Positions 1 through 9,942 of a stretch of 47,435 nt of DNA are shown here, one piece after another. The stretch spans positions 1 through 47,435 of the forward strand of contig JAFIFN010000012.1 of the NCBI GenBank assembly GCA_020832005.1. Reading direction: 5' to 3'. Each line of letters starts with the position of its first letter. Within the stretch, counting starts at the first letter, position 1. The position numbers were made by a program, and so were the translations under genes. This DNA comes from Gammaproteobacteria bacterium (GTDB lineage: Bacteria; Pseudomonadota; Gammaproteobacteria; Steroidobacterales; PWYM01). The notes under the pieces were generated by a model. That model did no database searches, was not told the origin of the DNA, and saw nothing but the letters and a program-made list of their open reading frames with translations.

Positions 1-1128
1 GGGGTTTATAACCATCGACATCACTAAATGGGCGTTTGTGTGTGAGTGGAGGTCGCACGCTTTGCGGCCGACGCCGGCGGCCGCGGCATAGAGTACGAAA
101 GCAAACTCGCCGCCCTGAGCCATCAGCACCGCACGGTCCAGTGCCTCGACATGCCCACTGCGCAGCAGGCGTGCGACCACGTAGATGCACACGCCCTTTG
201 CCACCATCAGCGCAGGCACCAGTGCCGCAATCATCGCCCAGTTGGCGGCCACCACGGCCAGGTCCAGCGACATGCCCACCGCCAGGAAGAACAGCCCCAG
301 CAGCAGTCCGCGAAACGGCTCGATGTCGGCTTCCAGCTGGTGCCGGAAGCTCGACTCCGAGAGCAAGACACCGGCCAGGAAGGCACCCATGGCCATCGAC
401 AGGCCGCTGAGCTCCATCAGCAGCGCCGAGCCCAGCACAACCAGCAGTGCGGCTGCGGTCATCACCTCGCGCGCCTTCGAGGCCGCCAGGATGCGAAACA
501 GCGGGTTGAGCAGCCACAGGCCGACCACGATGAGTCCTGCAATGGCGCCGACGCCGATGGCGATATCGATCAGGCGCTCGGCCGCCGTGACATCGGCCTG
601 CACCGGCGCCATGAACGCAACCAGCGCCAGCAGGGGCACGATCAGCATGTCTTCGAACAGCAGCACCGAGACCATCTTTTGGCCACGTGGCGACGCGATG
701 TCGCCGCGTTCGCCCAGCACCTGAAAGACGATGGCCGTGGAGGTCAGCACGAAGCCCGATGCGCCGATGAATGCGACCATCAGCGGCAGACCGAACGCCA
801 GGCCCACCGCGGTCAGTGCCACGATCACCGTGCCGATCTGCACCGCCCCGAGGCCGAAAATCTGGCCGCGCAGCTGCCACAGGTGGCTGGGCCGCATCTC
901 CAGGCCGATGATGAACAGGAACATCACCACGCCCAGCTCGGCGATGTGAAGAATCGCTGCAGGATCGGCGAACAGCGCCAGGCCGAACGGCCCGATCACC
1001 AGACCGGCGGCCAGGTATCCCAGCACCGATCCCAGGCCGATGCGTCGGAACAGCGGCACGGCAATCACGGCTGCGGCCAGCAGCGACACGACCCGCACCA
1101 GGTCCCCGGCACTGTGCTCAACCGCCAT
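1..1128 (-). CDS. Kef-type (CPA2) monovalent cation:proton antiporter, partial at window edge
   Basis: Reading from the ATG at 1128 gives 376 codons with no stop before position 1, so the C-terminal part (any RCK/TrkA-N domain) lies outside the window. The visible part is almost entirely hydrophobic, with many membrane helices. It carries family-typical stretches such as RRIGLGSVLGYLAAGLVIGP near residue 30, ASGFVLTSTAIVFQVL, and QGGEFAFVL near residue 338. CPA2 antiporters of this type exchange K+ or Na+ for protons across the inner membrane; substrate cannot be told from sequence. The last 20 or so residues before the edge match the family less well. It is divergent from the dehydrogenase at 1276, with about 150 bases between them. 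Confidence in family is high, in the exact member (KefB, KefC or YbaL-like) low. Confidence 0.85.
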   Translation of the reverse strand, partial: MAVEHSAGDLVRVVSLLAAAVIAVPLFRRIGLGSVLGYLAAGLVIGPFGLALFADPAAILHIAELGVVMFLFIIGLEMRPSHLWQLRGQIFGLGAVQIGTVIVALTAVGLAFGLPLMVAFIGASGFVLTSTAIVFQVLGERGDIASPRGQKMVSVLLFEDMLIVPLLALVAFMAPVQADVTAAERLIDIAIGVGAIAGLIVVGLWLLNPLFRILAASKAREVMTAAALLVVLGSALLMELSGLSMAMGAFLAGVLLSESSFRHQLEADIEPFRGLLLGLFFLAVGMSLDLAVVAANWAMIAALVPALMVAKGVCIYVVARLLRSGHVEALDRAVLMAQGGEFAFVLYAAAAGVGRKACDLHSHTNAHLVMSMVINP

Positions 1129-1275
1129 GTTTCAGTCCTCGAAACCCACGTGGAACGCCCTGCGAGACAATACCCCAGGATGATGCCCGAGGCACCGGCA
1201 GGCGGTCACCCGGGCTGAAGCCCGCGCGCTGACCGGGTATGCTTACCGGCTTGATGACCACAGGGAGCTGCATCC

Positions 1276-2487
1276 ATGAACCTACGCGCCACCGTCCTTT
1301 CCGGATTTTTCGCAACAAGCCTGTTGCTGGCCGGCTGTGCACAGGACTCCGCCCCTGAAGCGCCACGGGACGTCCCCGCTGCGAGGACGGCCCCACCCGA
1401 GGCTGCAAACAACAACAATGCCTTCGAGCCGCTCGAGCTGAGCACCGAATATCACCAGATTCGCGTCAGCCGGATCGCAGGCGGCCTAGAACATCCCTGG
1501 GCCGTGGCTTTTCTGCCTGATGGCGGTTTTCTCGTCACCGAGCGCCCAGGGCGGCTGAACCGGATCTCGGCCGATGGCATGCGCACGCGTATTGGCGGCG
1601 TGCCCGACGTCGCGGTCGCAGGCCAGGGCGGCCTGCTTGATGTCGTGCTGCACCCCGACTATGCCGACAATGGCTGGATCTACATGACGTATTCCAGTGG
1701 TGATGACGGCGAGACCACCACCAAGGTCGCGCGGGCGCGCATCGATGGCGATCAGCTGGTCGACCTCGAGGAGCTGTTTTCCCAGGATCGTCTCTCCCAG
1801 CCGGGTCGCCACTACGGCTCGCGCATCGTCTGGCGCGCCGATGGCACGATGCTGGTGTCCATTGGTGATCGCGGCGCCGAGCCGCCGCGTGCCCAGGACC
1901 CGGCCGACCATGCCGGCACGGTGCTGCGCCTGAATGCCGACGGCAGTGTCCCGGATGACAACCCCTTCATAGGCCGTGATGATGTCCTGCCGGAAGTATT
2001 CAGCTACGGTCATCGCAACATCCAGGGCATGGTTGTGGACCCCGCTACCGACAAGGTCTGGGCCACCGAGCACGGTCCGCGCGGGGGTGATGAACTCAAC
2101 CTGGTCGTGGCGGGCAACAACTATGGTTGGCCGAGCGCAGGCCTGGGCCGCGATTACCGCACCGAGGAGCAGTACGGCGATGCGCGCAGCCTGCCGGGCA
2201 AGATCGATCCCGTGTACGAGTTCCTGCCCACGCTGGCACCTTCGGGGCTGGCCCTGCTGACCACCGACACCTTCCCGCGCTGGCAGGGCAATCTGCTCGC
2301 CGGCGGACTACGCGCCGAACGCATCCGCCGGCTCGTCATCGAGAACGACATCGTCGTTCACGACGAGGAGTTGATCACCGGCAAGGTGGGCCGTATCCGT
2401 GACGTGCGTGAAGGCCCGGATGGTGCGATCTACGTGCTGACCGACCACGAGGACGGCGGGCTTTACCGCATCGACAGGGTGAACTGA
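1276..2487 (+). CDS. PQQ-dependent sugar dehydrogenase family lipoprotein (YliI/GSDH-like)
   Basis: The 403-residue product starts with a lipoprotein signal peptide ending in the lipobox LLAGC (Cys near residue 21), so it is probably membrane-anchored in the periplasm. After a short Pro/Ala/Asn-rich linker comes a six-bladed propeller of the glucose/sorbosone dehydrogenase family. Conserved blocks are HPWAVAFLPDGGFLVTERPG, GQGGLLDVVLHPDY, HYGSRIVWRADG, FSYGHRNIQGM and EHGPRGGDELN. Known members oxidise the C1 hydroxyl of aldoses using PQQ. No pqq synthesis gene is in the window. A purine-rich site (cagggag, from 1261) precedes the ATG. It converges on the MBL hydrolase with only 13 bases between stops. 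The sugar substrate is unknown. Confidence 0.9.
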   Translation: MNLRATVLSGFFATSLLLAGCAQDSAPEAPRDVPAARTAPPEAANNNNAFEPLELSTEYHQIRVSRIAGGLEHPWAVAFLPDGGFLVTERPGRLNRISADGMRTRIGGVPDVAVAGQGGLLDVVLHPDYADNGWIYMTYSSGDDGETTTKVARARIDGDQLVDLEELFSQDRLSQPGRHYGSRIVWRADGTMLVSIGDRGAEPPRAQDPADHAGTVLRLNADGSVPDDNPFIGRDDVLPEVFSYGHRNIQGMVVDPATDKVWATEHGPRGGDELNLVVAGNNYGWPSAGLGRDYRTEEQYGDARSLPGKIDPVYEFLPTLAPSGLALLTTDTFPRWQGNLLAGGLRAERIRRLVIENDIVVHDEELITGKVGRIRDVREGPDGAIYVLTDHEDGGLYRIDRVN

Positions 2488-2500
2488 TCGGCGCGGGCGG

Positions 2501-3385
2501 CTACCAGCCCATGCCGAAATAGGTGATCACGCGCTGTACGTTGTACGGCGCCCAGGCCTCGAAGTTTCGCAGGTGGCCGAAATCCTCGCGCAGCGCGTCA
2601 CGCACCTGCGCGGGGATTTCGTCCATGGCCACGCCGGCATCCAGGCGGCGTCCGGTCTCGCCGATCAGCGCCTGCAGGTAGCGCCGGCGCTCGGCAAGCA
2701 GCGCCTTCGGGGCCAACGCGATGCCGTGGCCGTTCACCGAGTACTCCCAGTCCCACGACTCCAGGATCAGCAGTGTGCGGACCCAGTTGTGCAGTGAGTA
2801 GTCGGGAATCATCGGCAACGGCATGCCCCCCGGGGTGGCCAGATCGACGATGAACGGCACGTTGACGTGGTCGGGGGTCATGATCACCAGGCAATTGCCG
2901 TGATTGCGCCCCAGGTAGCGCAGATGCAGTGTGCGCTCGCCGAGGCTCAGGTCGTAATCACCGCTGAACGTCCAGTCCGGTCGGACCAGGTCCGGGTGCG
3001 GCATGTCGTAGAAACTGGCCAGGCAGTTTTCGTGGCTGATGACCTGCGCACCTTCATCGACGAAGATCGCGGCACCGAGTATGTGGTCCCAGTGGTCGTG
3101 GCTGTAGACCACGTACTTCACCGGCAGGTCGGTGAGCCGGGCGATCTCGCGGCGCATCACACCCGCGGCCTCGGGGCTGATCGGATCGGTCACGATGACA
3201 CCGTCGTCTGTGATCAGGAAGATGTTGCGCGTGCCGGTGTAGCGAAAGGTGTAGTAGCCGGGCCCGATCCTGGTGACCTCGTGACCGGTGACCGGCACGG
3301 GCAGGGTTTCCCGTGCAGCTGCCGTCGTGCCGGCCGCCAGGACCACCAGCATCAATGTGAGCAGCAGCCTGGCGGATCGAGTCAT
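2501..3385 (-). CDS. Secreted metallo-beta-lactamase-fold hydrolase
   Basis: 294 residues with a Sec signal peptide (hydrophobic run LLLTLMLVVLAAG, likely cleavage after TTAAA). The MBL metal-binding set is visible: YSHDHWDHILGA (HxHxDH), a third His in GRNHGNCLV, an Asp in FIVDLATPGG and a late His in NGHGIAL. This predicts a two-zinc periplasmic hydrolase. The long C-terminal helical part and the lack of a beta-lactamase-specific context suggest a general esterase, lactonase or phosphodiesterase of the SoxH/quinoprotein-associated type rather than an antibiotic resistance enzyme. It follows the HD phosphohydrolase gene by 20 bases on the same strand, so it is likely co-transcribed. Substrate unknown. 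Confidence 0.85.
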   Translation of the reverse strand: MTRSARLLLTLMLVVLAAGTTAAARETLPVPVTGHEVTRIGPGYYTFRYTGTRNIFLITDDGVIVTDPISPEAAGVMRREIARLTDLPVKYVVYSHDHWDHILGAAIFVDEGAQVISHENCLASFYDMPHPDLVRPDWTFSGDYDLSLGERTLHLRYLGRNHGNCLVIMTPDHVNVPFIVDLATPGGMPLPMIPDYSLHNWVRTLLILESWDWEYSVNGHGIALAPKALLAERRRYLQALIGETGRRLDAGVAMDEIPAQVRDALREDFGHLRNFEAWAPYNVQRVITYFGMGW

Positions 3386-3405
3386 TGCCCTATGCCCTCC
3401 CGGAC

Positions 3406-4506
3406 TCAGGCATCTGCCACGGAAAGCGCGGCGTTGGCGGTGGCTCTGCGCGCGGCGGGCGCGGGCCGGCGCAGACGGATCAGCTGGTGGCGCTCGAGTT
3501 CGCGCAGGCGCTGCAGCGCCAGGCGCTTGAGCATGCCCTCGGCATCGTCAAAGGCCGTAAAACACGGCGGATGGCGCCGCAGCACGCTCCAGTCATTGCT
3601 GCGCAGCAGACGCCCAAGATGCTCGAGGTTGTGGTGGATGCATTCCATGTAAGGATTTCGGCCGTCGAACATCACTTCCAGGTAGCGATAGGCCCGATTA
3701 AAAGTTACCACAAGTCGGCGCTTGGCCGATTCCTCGTAGAACGAGAAGGTCTGGCGCAGCAAATCGCGTCCGGACCCGTAGACCACGCGAATCTCTCCCT
3801 TTTCGCTCTGCGAAACCGCGACCCCTCCGAGCACGAATTCCGGAAACAGCCGGTCGCGGCACTTCTCAAGGTAGCAGCGATCTGCCATCTGGGCCAGCAG
3901 GTCGCCAGTACCCATCAGGTGTCCGACGATACAGTCACGCGGATCATCGAGCTCGATGTGGTCCAGGTTCACCTCGTAACCGGTGTAATGCACGATCTGC
4001 GGCGCCAATGCCGCCCATTCGCCCAGGCCGATGCCGGGCAGGTAGTCGGCCAGGAAGCGACCGCTGCGCGTGACATGGTTGACGGTAAACTCCGCACCGG
4101 ATTGTGAGCCGGCGTCGCGGATCAGGTGGCGGATATAGCCGGCGTCGTGGAACAGCGCCGTGACCAGGCCCATCGCGGCGCGCTCCGCGCCGAGTCGGTC
4201 GCCGTTATCGCAGGCCAGCTCATAACCACGCATCAGGCGTGCCGTGGCCAGCACCATGTCCAGCGTATGCTGCATGTCGTGGTAGCTGGTGTCGCAGCCT
4301 ACGTAGCCGGGCGTCAAGCCCGAGAACAGGCGATCGAAATCGTGGAAGGCCAGCCAGAGCGTATCGGTCGAGGCACTCGGCCAGGTGTCGTGATAGATCT
4401 CCAGCACCGCGGTGCGTACATCAGCCACGCTACTGACGCGCACGCAGTTGGTGACGTCGTACTCGCTGCGACGTTCCTGCAAACGATCATCACGCCTGAT
4501 TGCCAT
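3406..4506 (-). CDS. HD-domain phosphohydrolase resembling class I cyclic nucleotide phosphodiesterases
   Basis: 366 residues, no signal peptide, so cytoplasmic. Metal-binding residues of an HD fold are visible: YHDMQHTLDM (His76, His80, Asp83), LFHDAGYIRH (His120-Asp121) and VNHVTRSGRF (His144), with a further candidate His173 in QIVHYTG. The spacing of about 44 residues between the first two motifs and the YHxxxH...D form recall class I (eukaryotic-type) cyclic nucleotide phosphodiesterases, but the classical HDxxHxGxxN signature is not intact. The C-terminal 60 residues are Arg/Leu-rich and probably helical. It sits 43 bases after xthA and 20 before the MBL hydrolase. Function as a phosphodiesterase or phosphohydrolase is inferred; the nucleotide substrate is not known. 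Confidence 0.75.
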   Translation of the reverse strand: MAIRRDDRLQERRSEYDVTNCVRVSSVADVRTAVLEIYHDTWPSASTDTLWLAFHDFDRLFSGLTPGYVGCDTSYHDMQHTLDMVLATARLMRGYELACDNGDRLGAERAAMGLVTALFHDAGYIRHLIRDAGSQSGAEFTVNHVTRSGRFLADYLPGIGLGEWAALAPQIVHYTGYEVNLDHIELDDPRDCIVGHLMGTGDLLAQMADRCYLEKCRDRLFPEFVLGGVAVSQSEKGEIRVVYGSGRDLLRQTFSFYEESAKRRLVVTFNRAYRYLEVMFDGRNPYMECIHHNLEHLGRLLRSNDWSVLRRHPPCFTAFDDAEGMLKRLALQRLRELERHQLIRLRRPAPAARRATANAALSVADA

Positions 4507-4549
4507 GCCGGGAGTCTACCCGCCGTGCGGCGGATTCGTGAAGTCCCGG

Positions 4550-5317
4550 TTACAGCGCGAAGTCGGCGATCACCGGTGCATGGTCCGAGGGACGCTCCCA
4601 GCGACGCGGTTCACGATCGACTTCGCAAAGGGTGCATCTGGCGGCCATCGCGGGGTTGGCGAGGATCAGATCGATGCGCAGACCGTGGTTGCGGCGAAAG
4701 CCTGCTGCACGGTAGTCCCACCAGCTGAACGTGGCCTCCGGCTGGTCGAAGCGACGAAAAAGGTCTTCCAATCCCAAAGACAGCAAACGGCCGAGCGCCG
4801 CGCGCTCGGGCTCGCTGCACAAAATCTTCCCTGCCCACGCCTCCGGGTCGTGAACATCACGATCATCAGGTGCAATATTGAAATCACCCATGACGACGAC
4901 CTTCGCGTGACGCTCGAGTTCGCCGGCCAGTTGCGCCGCCAGGGCATCAAGCCAGCCGAGTTTGTAGAGATACTTCTCGGATTCCACGGCCTGGCCATTG
5001 GGCACGTAGAGGTTCCAGATACGTACGCCATCAATGCTGGCAGCCATCACGCGGCGTTGCGGATCCTCCAGGCCAGCCAGATCGGTGATCACGTCCTCAG
5101 GCTGGCTGCGTGCAAGCAGTGCGACACCGTTGTAGGTCTTCTGGCCTGAGAACACCGCCCGATAGCCGGCGGCTTCCAGCTCGGCGAGGGGAAAATCGGG
5201 ATCTGTGAGCTTGGTCTCCTGCAGGCCCAGCACGTCCGGCTGCGCCTGCGCCAGCCACTGCAGCACCTGCGGCAGCCGCACACGCAGCGAATTGACGTTC
5301 CAGCTGGCGACCCTCAT
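4550..5317 (-). CDS. xthA: Exodeoxyribonuclease III (AP endonuclease)
   Basis: 255 residues from the ATG at 5317. The frame stays open upstream to 5512, but that part is Arg-rich and unlike the family, and MRVASWNVNSLRVR is the usual ExoIII N-terminus. Active-site signatures of the exonuclease-endonuclease-phosphatase fold are present: WNVNSLR, LQETKL (metal-binding Glu), YVPNG, GDFNIAP, WWDYR and the C-terminal RPSDHAPV (catalytic Asp-His). ExoIII removes 3' blocks and cuts at abasic sites in base excision repair. Its ATG overlaps the TGA of prlC (ATGA), which indicates translational coupling in one operon. Confidence 0.95.
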   Translation of the reverse strand: MRVASWNVNSLRVRLPQVLQWLAQAQPDVLGLQETKLTDPDFPLAELEAAGYRAVFSGQKTYNGVALLARSQPEDVITDLAGLEDPQRRVMAASIDGVRIWNLYVPNGQAVESEKYLYKLGWLDALAAQLAGELERHAKVVVMGDFNIAPDDRDVHDPEAWAGKILCSEPERAALGRLLSLGLEDLFRRFDQPEATFSWWDYRAAGFRRNHGLRIDLILANPAMAARCTLCEVDREPRRWERPSDHAPVIADFAL

Positions 5318-7335
5318 GCCGCAATCCCGCTCTGGCGCAGCAGCGCTGCGGCATCCGGGCGTCGGCCGCGAAACTCGATGAACGCCTCCATGGCATCGCG
5401 CGTGCCGCCCACGGCGAGGATGCTGTCCAGGAAACGCTGAGCCGTGGCGCCGTGAAACGCGCCAACTTCCTCGAACGCCGAGAAGGCATCGGCGGCCAGC
5501 ACCTCGGCCCACTTGTAGCTGTAGTAGCCCGCCGCATAGCCGCCGCCGAAGATGTGCGAAAAGCCGTGCGCGAAGCGGTTGTAGTCGGGCACCGGCACCA
5601 CCGCCACCTCGCTGCGCACCTGCGAGAGCAGTGTATCGACCTGACCGGGATGCGCGGGGTCGTACTGTGCGTGCAGACGGAAGTCGAACAGCGCGAATTC
5701 CAGCTGTCGGACCGACTGCAGGCCGGACTGGAACACGCGGGATTCACGCAGTCGCGTCAGCATGTCGGCCGGCAGGGGCTCGCCGGTGTCGTGGTGCGCC
5801 GAGATCAGCGGAATGGCTTCGGGCAGCCAGGCCCAGTTCTCGAAGAACTGGCTGGGCAGTTCCACCGCATCCCACGGCACGCCATTGATGCCTGACAGCG
5901 ACGGATAGTCGACCCGCGTGAGCAGGTGGTGGAGTGTGTGACCGAACTCGTGAAACAGCGTGACGACATCCTGATGGCTGAGCAGGGACGGTGTGTCTTC
6001 ATCGGGCGGCGGGAAGTTGCATACCAGGTAGGCGACGGGGTGGCTGATCTGCGGATCGAACGCCGCACGCACGACGCACTCGTCCATCCATGCCCCGGAG
6101 CGCTTGCCGCTGCGGGCATACAGGTCGATAAAAAAGCCCCCCAGTGCCGTACCGTCGCGGCCGAACACTTCGTAGTAGCGGGCATCGGTATGCCAGGTCT
6201 CGACCTCGTCGCGTGGGCTGATGCTCAGGCCGTAGAGCCGGGCTGCGATGTCGAACAGGCCGGCGAGCACCCGTGGCACCGGAAAATAGGGCTTGAGGGC
6301 CTCATCGGACAGGTCAAAGCGTGCCTGGCGCAGCTTCTCCGAGTAGTAGCCGACGTCCCAGGCGGCAAGCGGCCGGCCGGCCAGGGCTTCGAGCTCGGCG
6401 AATTCACGCAATGCCTGCGGTCGGCAGCGCTGCGCCAGGTCCTGCAGGAATGACAGCACCTCGTCAGTCGAGCCTGCCATCTTGCGCGCCAGTGACAGTT
6501 CCGCGTAGTTTGAAAAGCCCAGCAGCATGGCTGCCTCATGGCGACAGTCGAGGATGCGTTCCATCAGCCGGCTGTTGTCGAACCGGACATCGTGGTCGCC
6601 CTGGTCGGAGCCGCGCGTCACCCAGGCGCGATAGAACCTCTCGCGCAGTGTCGGGTCATCGGCATGTGTCATCACCGAGACGTAGGTCGGCGGATCGAGC
6701 TTGAACAGCCAGCCGGTCTTGCCGGCCTCACGCGCTGTGCGGGCCGCCGCGCGTAGCGTGCTGGCCGGCAGCCCGGAGACCTGCGCATCGTTGTCGGCAT
6801 GGTGCCGCCAGGCATCACTGGCATCCAGCAGGTTCTGTTCAAAGCTGGCCTGCAGCTGTGACAGTTCGGTCATCAGCTCACGGAAACGCTTCCGGCCGTC
6901 TGCGGGCAGCGCGACACCGGCGAGTCGAAAGTCGCGCAGGGCGTGGTCGAGCAGCCGGCGCTGGGTGGCATCGAGGGTGGCGTCGTCGCTGGCGATTCGC
7001 TCGAACGCCTCGAAGAGCTGGCGATTCTGGCCGAGTTCGCTGGCATATTCGGAGAGCAGCGGCAGGCAGCCGTTGTAGGCCTCGCGCAGCGCCGGGGCGC
7101 TGGCCACGGCATTGAGATGGGAGACGGGTGACCAGACCCGCCCGAGGCGATGTCCGAGCCGCTCCAGCCCCAGCACCAGGTGTTTGAAATCTGCTTGCTC
7201 GGGGTCTTCGAGCAGGTTCGTCACCGCGCGGCGGTTGTCTTCGAGCACGCGCTCAACTGCGGGCCGTACCTGTTCCGGCTTGATCGCAGAAAAGCGTGGC
7301 AGGCCGGTCAGGTCGAGCAGGGGATTGTCATCCAT
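5314..7335 (-). CDS. prlC: Oligopeptidase A, M3 family metallopeptidase
   Basis: 673 residues, close to the roughly 680 of E. coli OpdA/PrlC. The zinc site VTLFHEFGHTLHHLL (HExxH near residue 455) with a downstream Glu (FFENWAW region) and substrate-binding FGGGYAAGYYSYKW are visible. M3 oligopeptidases degrade short cytoplasmic peptides, including cleaved signal peptides. I prefer the ATG at 7335 (MDDNPLLDLTGLP), because the alternative ATG at 7350 has its AAGG directly against the start codon with no spacing. It is the first gene of the minus-strand run prlC-xthA-HD-MBL and is divergent from gor. Confidence 0.95.
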   Translation of the reverse strand: MDDNPLLDLTGLPRFSAIKPEQVRPAVERVLEDNRRAVTNLLEDPEQADFKHLVLGLERLGHRLGRVWSPVSHLNAVASAPALREAYNGCLPLLSEYASELGQNRQLFEAFERIASDDATLDATQRRLLDHALRDFRLAGVALPADGRKRFRELMTELSQLQASFEQNLLDASDAWRHHADNDAQVSGLPASTLRAAARTAREAGKTGWLFKLDPPTYVSVMTHADDPTLRERFYRAWVTRGSDQGDHDVRFDNSRLMERILDCRHEAAMLLGFSNYAELSLARKMAGSTDEVLSFLQDLAQRCRPQALREFAELEALAGRPLAAWDVGYYSEKLRQARFDLSDEALKPYFPVPRVLAGLFDIAARLYGLSISPRDEVETWHTDARYYEVFGRDGTALGGFFIDLYARSGKRSGAWMDECVVRAAFDPQISHPVAYLVCNFPPPDEDTPSLLSHQDVVTLFHEFGHTLHHLLTRVDYPSLSGINGVPWDAVELPSQFFENWAWLPEAIPLISAHHDTGEPLPADMLTRLRESRVFQSGLQSVRQLEFALFDFRLHAQYDPAHPGQVDTLLSQVRSEVAVVPVPDYNRFAHGFSHIFGGGYAAGYYSYKWAEVLAADAFSAFEEVGAFHGATAQRFLDSILAVGGTRDAMEAFIEFRGRRPDAAALLRQSGIAA

Positions 7336-7467
7336 CTGGCGTATCACCATCCTTGATCAGACCGTGAATGATACCCGACGAAGCGCCTGGTGCCGCGCCA
7401 CCCGCGGGCTTGCGAATCTGATCACAGGACGCATACTCACAGCCCTTGCAGAAACCGAGGTGCATGG

Positions 7468-8817
7468 ATGACAACACATTTTGACCTGCTGGCCATCGGC
7501 GGCGGCAGCGGCGGGCTGGCTGCCAGCCAGCGGGCGGCCGAGTACGGCGCAAAGGCTGCGGTGATCGAGGCCGGGCGGCTGGGCGGCACCTGCGTCAACG
7601 TCGGCTGTGTGCCCAAGAAAGTCATGTGGTATGCGGCCAGCCTGGCCGAGCATTTCGAGATGGCCGCCGGCTACGGCTTCGACATCAGCGCGTCTGCGGT
7701 GGACTGGGGTCGACTGAAGCAGGCCCGTGATGCCTACATCGCGCGCCTCAACGGTATTTACGCCGCCAACCTCGAGCGCCGGGGCGTGACCCGCTTCGAG
7801 GGTCTGGCGCATTTCGTCGATGCCCGCACGGTTGAGGTGGCGGGCCAGCGGATCACGGCCGACCAGTTCGTCATCGCCACCGGCGGCGAGCCGATGGTGC
7901 CGGCGATTCCAGGGGCCGAACTGGGCATCACTTCGGACGACTTTTTCGCCTTGCCAGAGCAACCCAGGCGTGTTGCCGTGGTTGGCAGCGGCTACATCTC
8001 CGCGGAGCTGGCGGGTGTGTTCCACGCACTGGGTTCAGAGGTCACGGTGCTGCTGCGACGTGATCGCATTCTCAGAAGCTTCGATCAGATGCTCTCCGAC
8101 CGACTGCTCGAGCAGATGCGTGCCGATGGTTTGCGTATCGAAACCGAAGTCTCGCCGGCGGTGGTGGAGCAGGTCGACGACGGTCGCATCGTCTGTGCCC
8201 AGGATGGCAGGCGCTTCGGTCCCTTCGATTGCGTGCTGTGGGCGATTGGCCGGCGTCCACGCAGCACTGAGCTGCAACTCGACGCCGCGGGTGTGGATCG
8301 CGACGAGGTTGGTTTCGTGCCCACCGACCGCTTCCAGCAGACCAATGTGTCCGGCATCCACGCGATAGGTGACATCACCGGTCAGGCTGCATTGACGCCG
8401 GTGGCGATTGCCGCCGGCCGGCGCCTGTCAGACCGGCTGTTCGGCGGCATGGCCGAGCGGCACCTGGACTACAGCGATATCCCTACGGTGATCTTCACCC
8501 ATCCGCCGATCGGCACGGTCGGCTGCACCGAGGCCGAAGCGCGGACCCGCTTCGGTGATGACAAGATCAAGGTCTACACCAGCCGTTTCACGCCGATGGC
8601 CTACGCGCTGCAGACGCGCAAGGTGCCGGCGGCGATGAAACTTGTCACCGTGCTGCCTGACGAGAAAATCGTCGGCCTGCATGTCATCGGCGATGGTGCC
8701 GATGAGATGCTGCAGGGTTTCGCGGTGGCGGTGAAGATGGGTGCGACCAAGCGCGACTTCGACGATACCGTGGCCATCCATCCGACCAGCGCCGAAGAGC
8801 TGGTGACCATGCGCTGA
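7468..8817 (+). CDS. gor: Glutathione-disulfide reductase
   Basis: 449 residues. FAD-binding [17 protein letters not shown] lies at the N-terminus, followed by the redox-active disulfide [13 protein letters not shown] (Cys42, Cys47). The second dinucleotide site [11 protein letters not shown] is followed by two arginine positions ([12 protein letters not shown]) that in this family select NADPH over NADH. The dimerisation domain ends with [12 protein letters not shown], which contributes the catalytic His-Glu of the partner subunit. The enzyme regenerates glutathione from its disulfide in the cytoplasm. The ATG at 7468 has a GAGG ribosome-binding site 7 bases upstream; the frame is open back to 7390 but that part has no family match. 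Confidence 0.96.
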   Translation: MTTHFDLLAIGGGSGGLAASQRAAEYGAKAAVIEAGRLGGTCVNVGCVPKKVMWYAASLAEHFEMAAGYGFDISASAVDWGRLKQARDAYIARLNGIYAANLERRGVTRFEGLAHFVDARTVEVAGQRITADQFVIATGGEPMVPAIPGAELGITSDDFFALPEQPRRVAVVGSGYISAELAGVFHALGSEVTVLLRRDRILRSFDQMLSDRLLEQMRADGLRIETEVSPAVVEQVDDGRIVCAQDGRRFGPFDCVLWAIGRRPRSTELQLDAAGVDRDEVGFVPTDRFQQTNVSGIHAIGDITGQAALTPVAIAAGRRLSDRLFGGMAERHLDYSDIPTVIFTHPPIGTVGCTEAEARTRFGDDKIKVYTSRFTPMAYALQTRKVPAAMKLVTVLPDEKIVGLHVIGDGADEMLQGFAVAVKMGATKRDFDDTVAIHPTSAEELVTMR

Positions 8818-8833
8818 TGGCCGGTGTGATTGA

Positions 8834-9919
<1,086 letters not shown>

Positions 9920-9942
9920 GGCCGCCTCGGGCGGATCATCGC

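Noticed and set aside
46-1218. Long plus-strand open frame of 390 codons over the antiporter gene
   Set aside because: Its product is Gln/His/Arg-rich with no domain; it is antisense to a clear membrane transporter gene on the minus strand.
1204-1234. Small hairpin (CGGGC-TGAA-GCCCG with outer GGTCA/TGACC) between the divergent antiporter and dehydrogenase genes
   Set aside because: Short, no U-tract, and placed upstream of both genes, so not a terminator; could be a REP-like motif, but one copy is not enough to claim it.
2501-3385. Antibiotic-resistance metallo-beta-lactamase
   Set aside because: It has the general MBL metal site but no features specific to class B beta-lactamases, and the context is not a resistance cassette.
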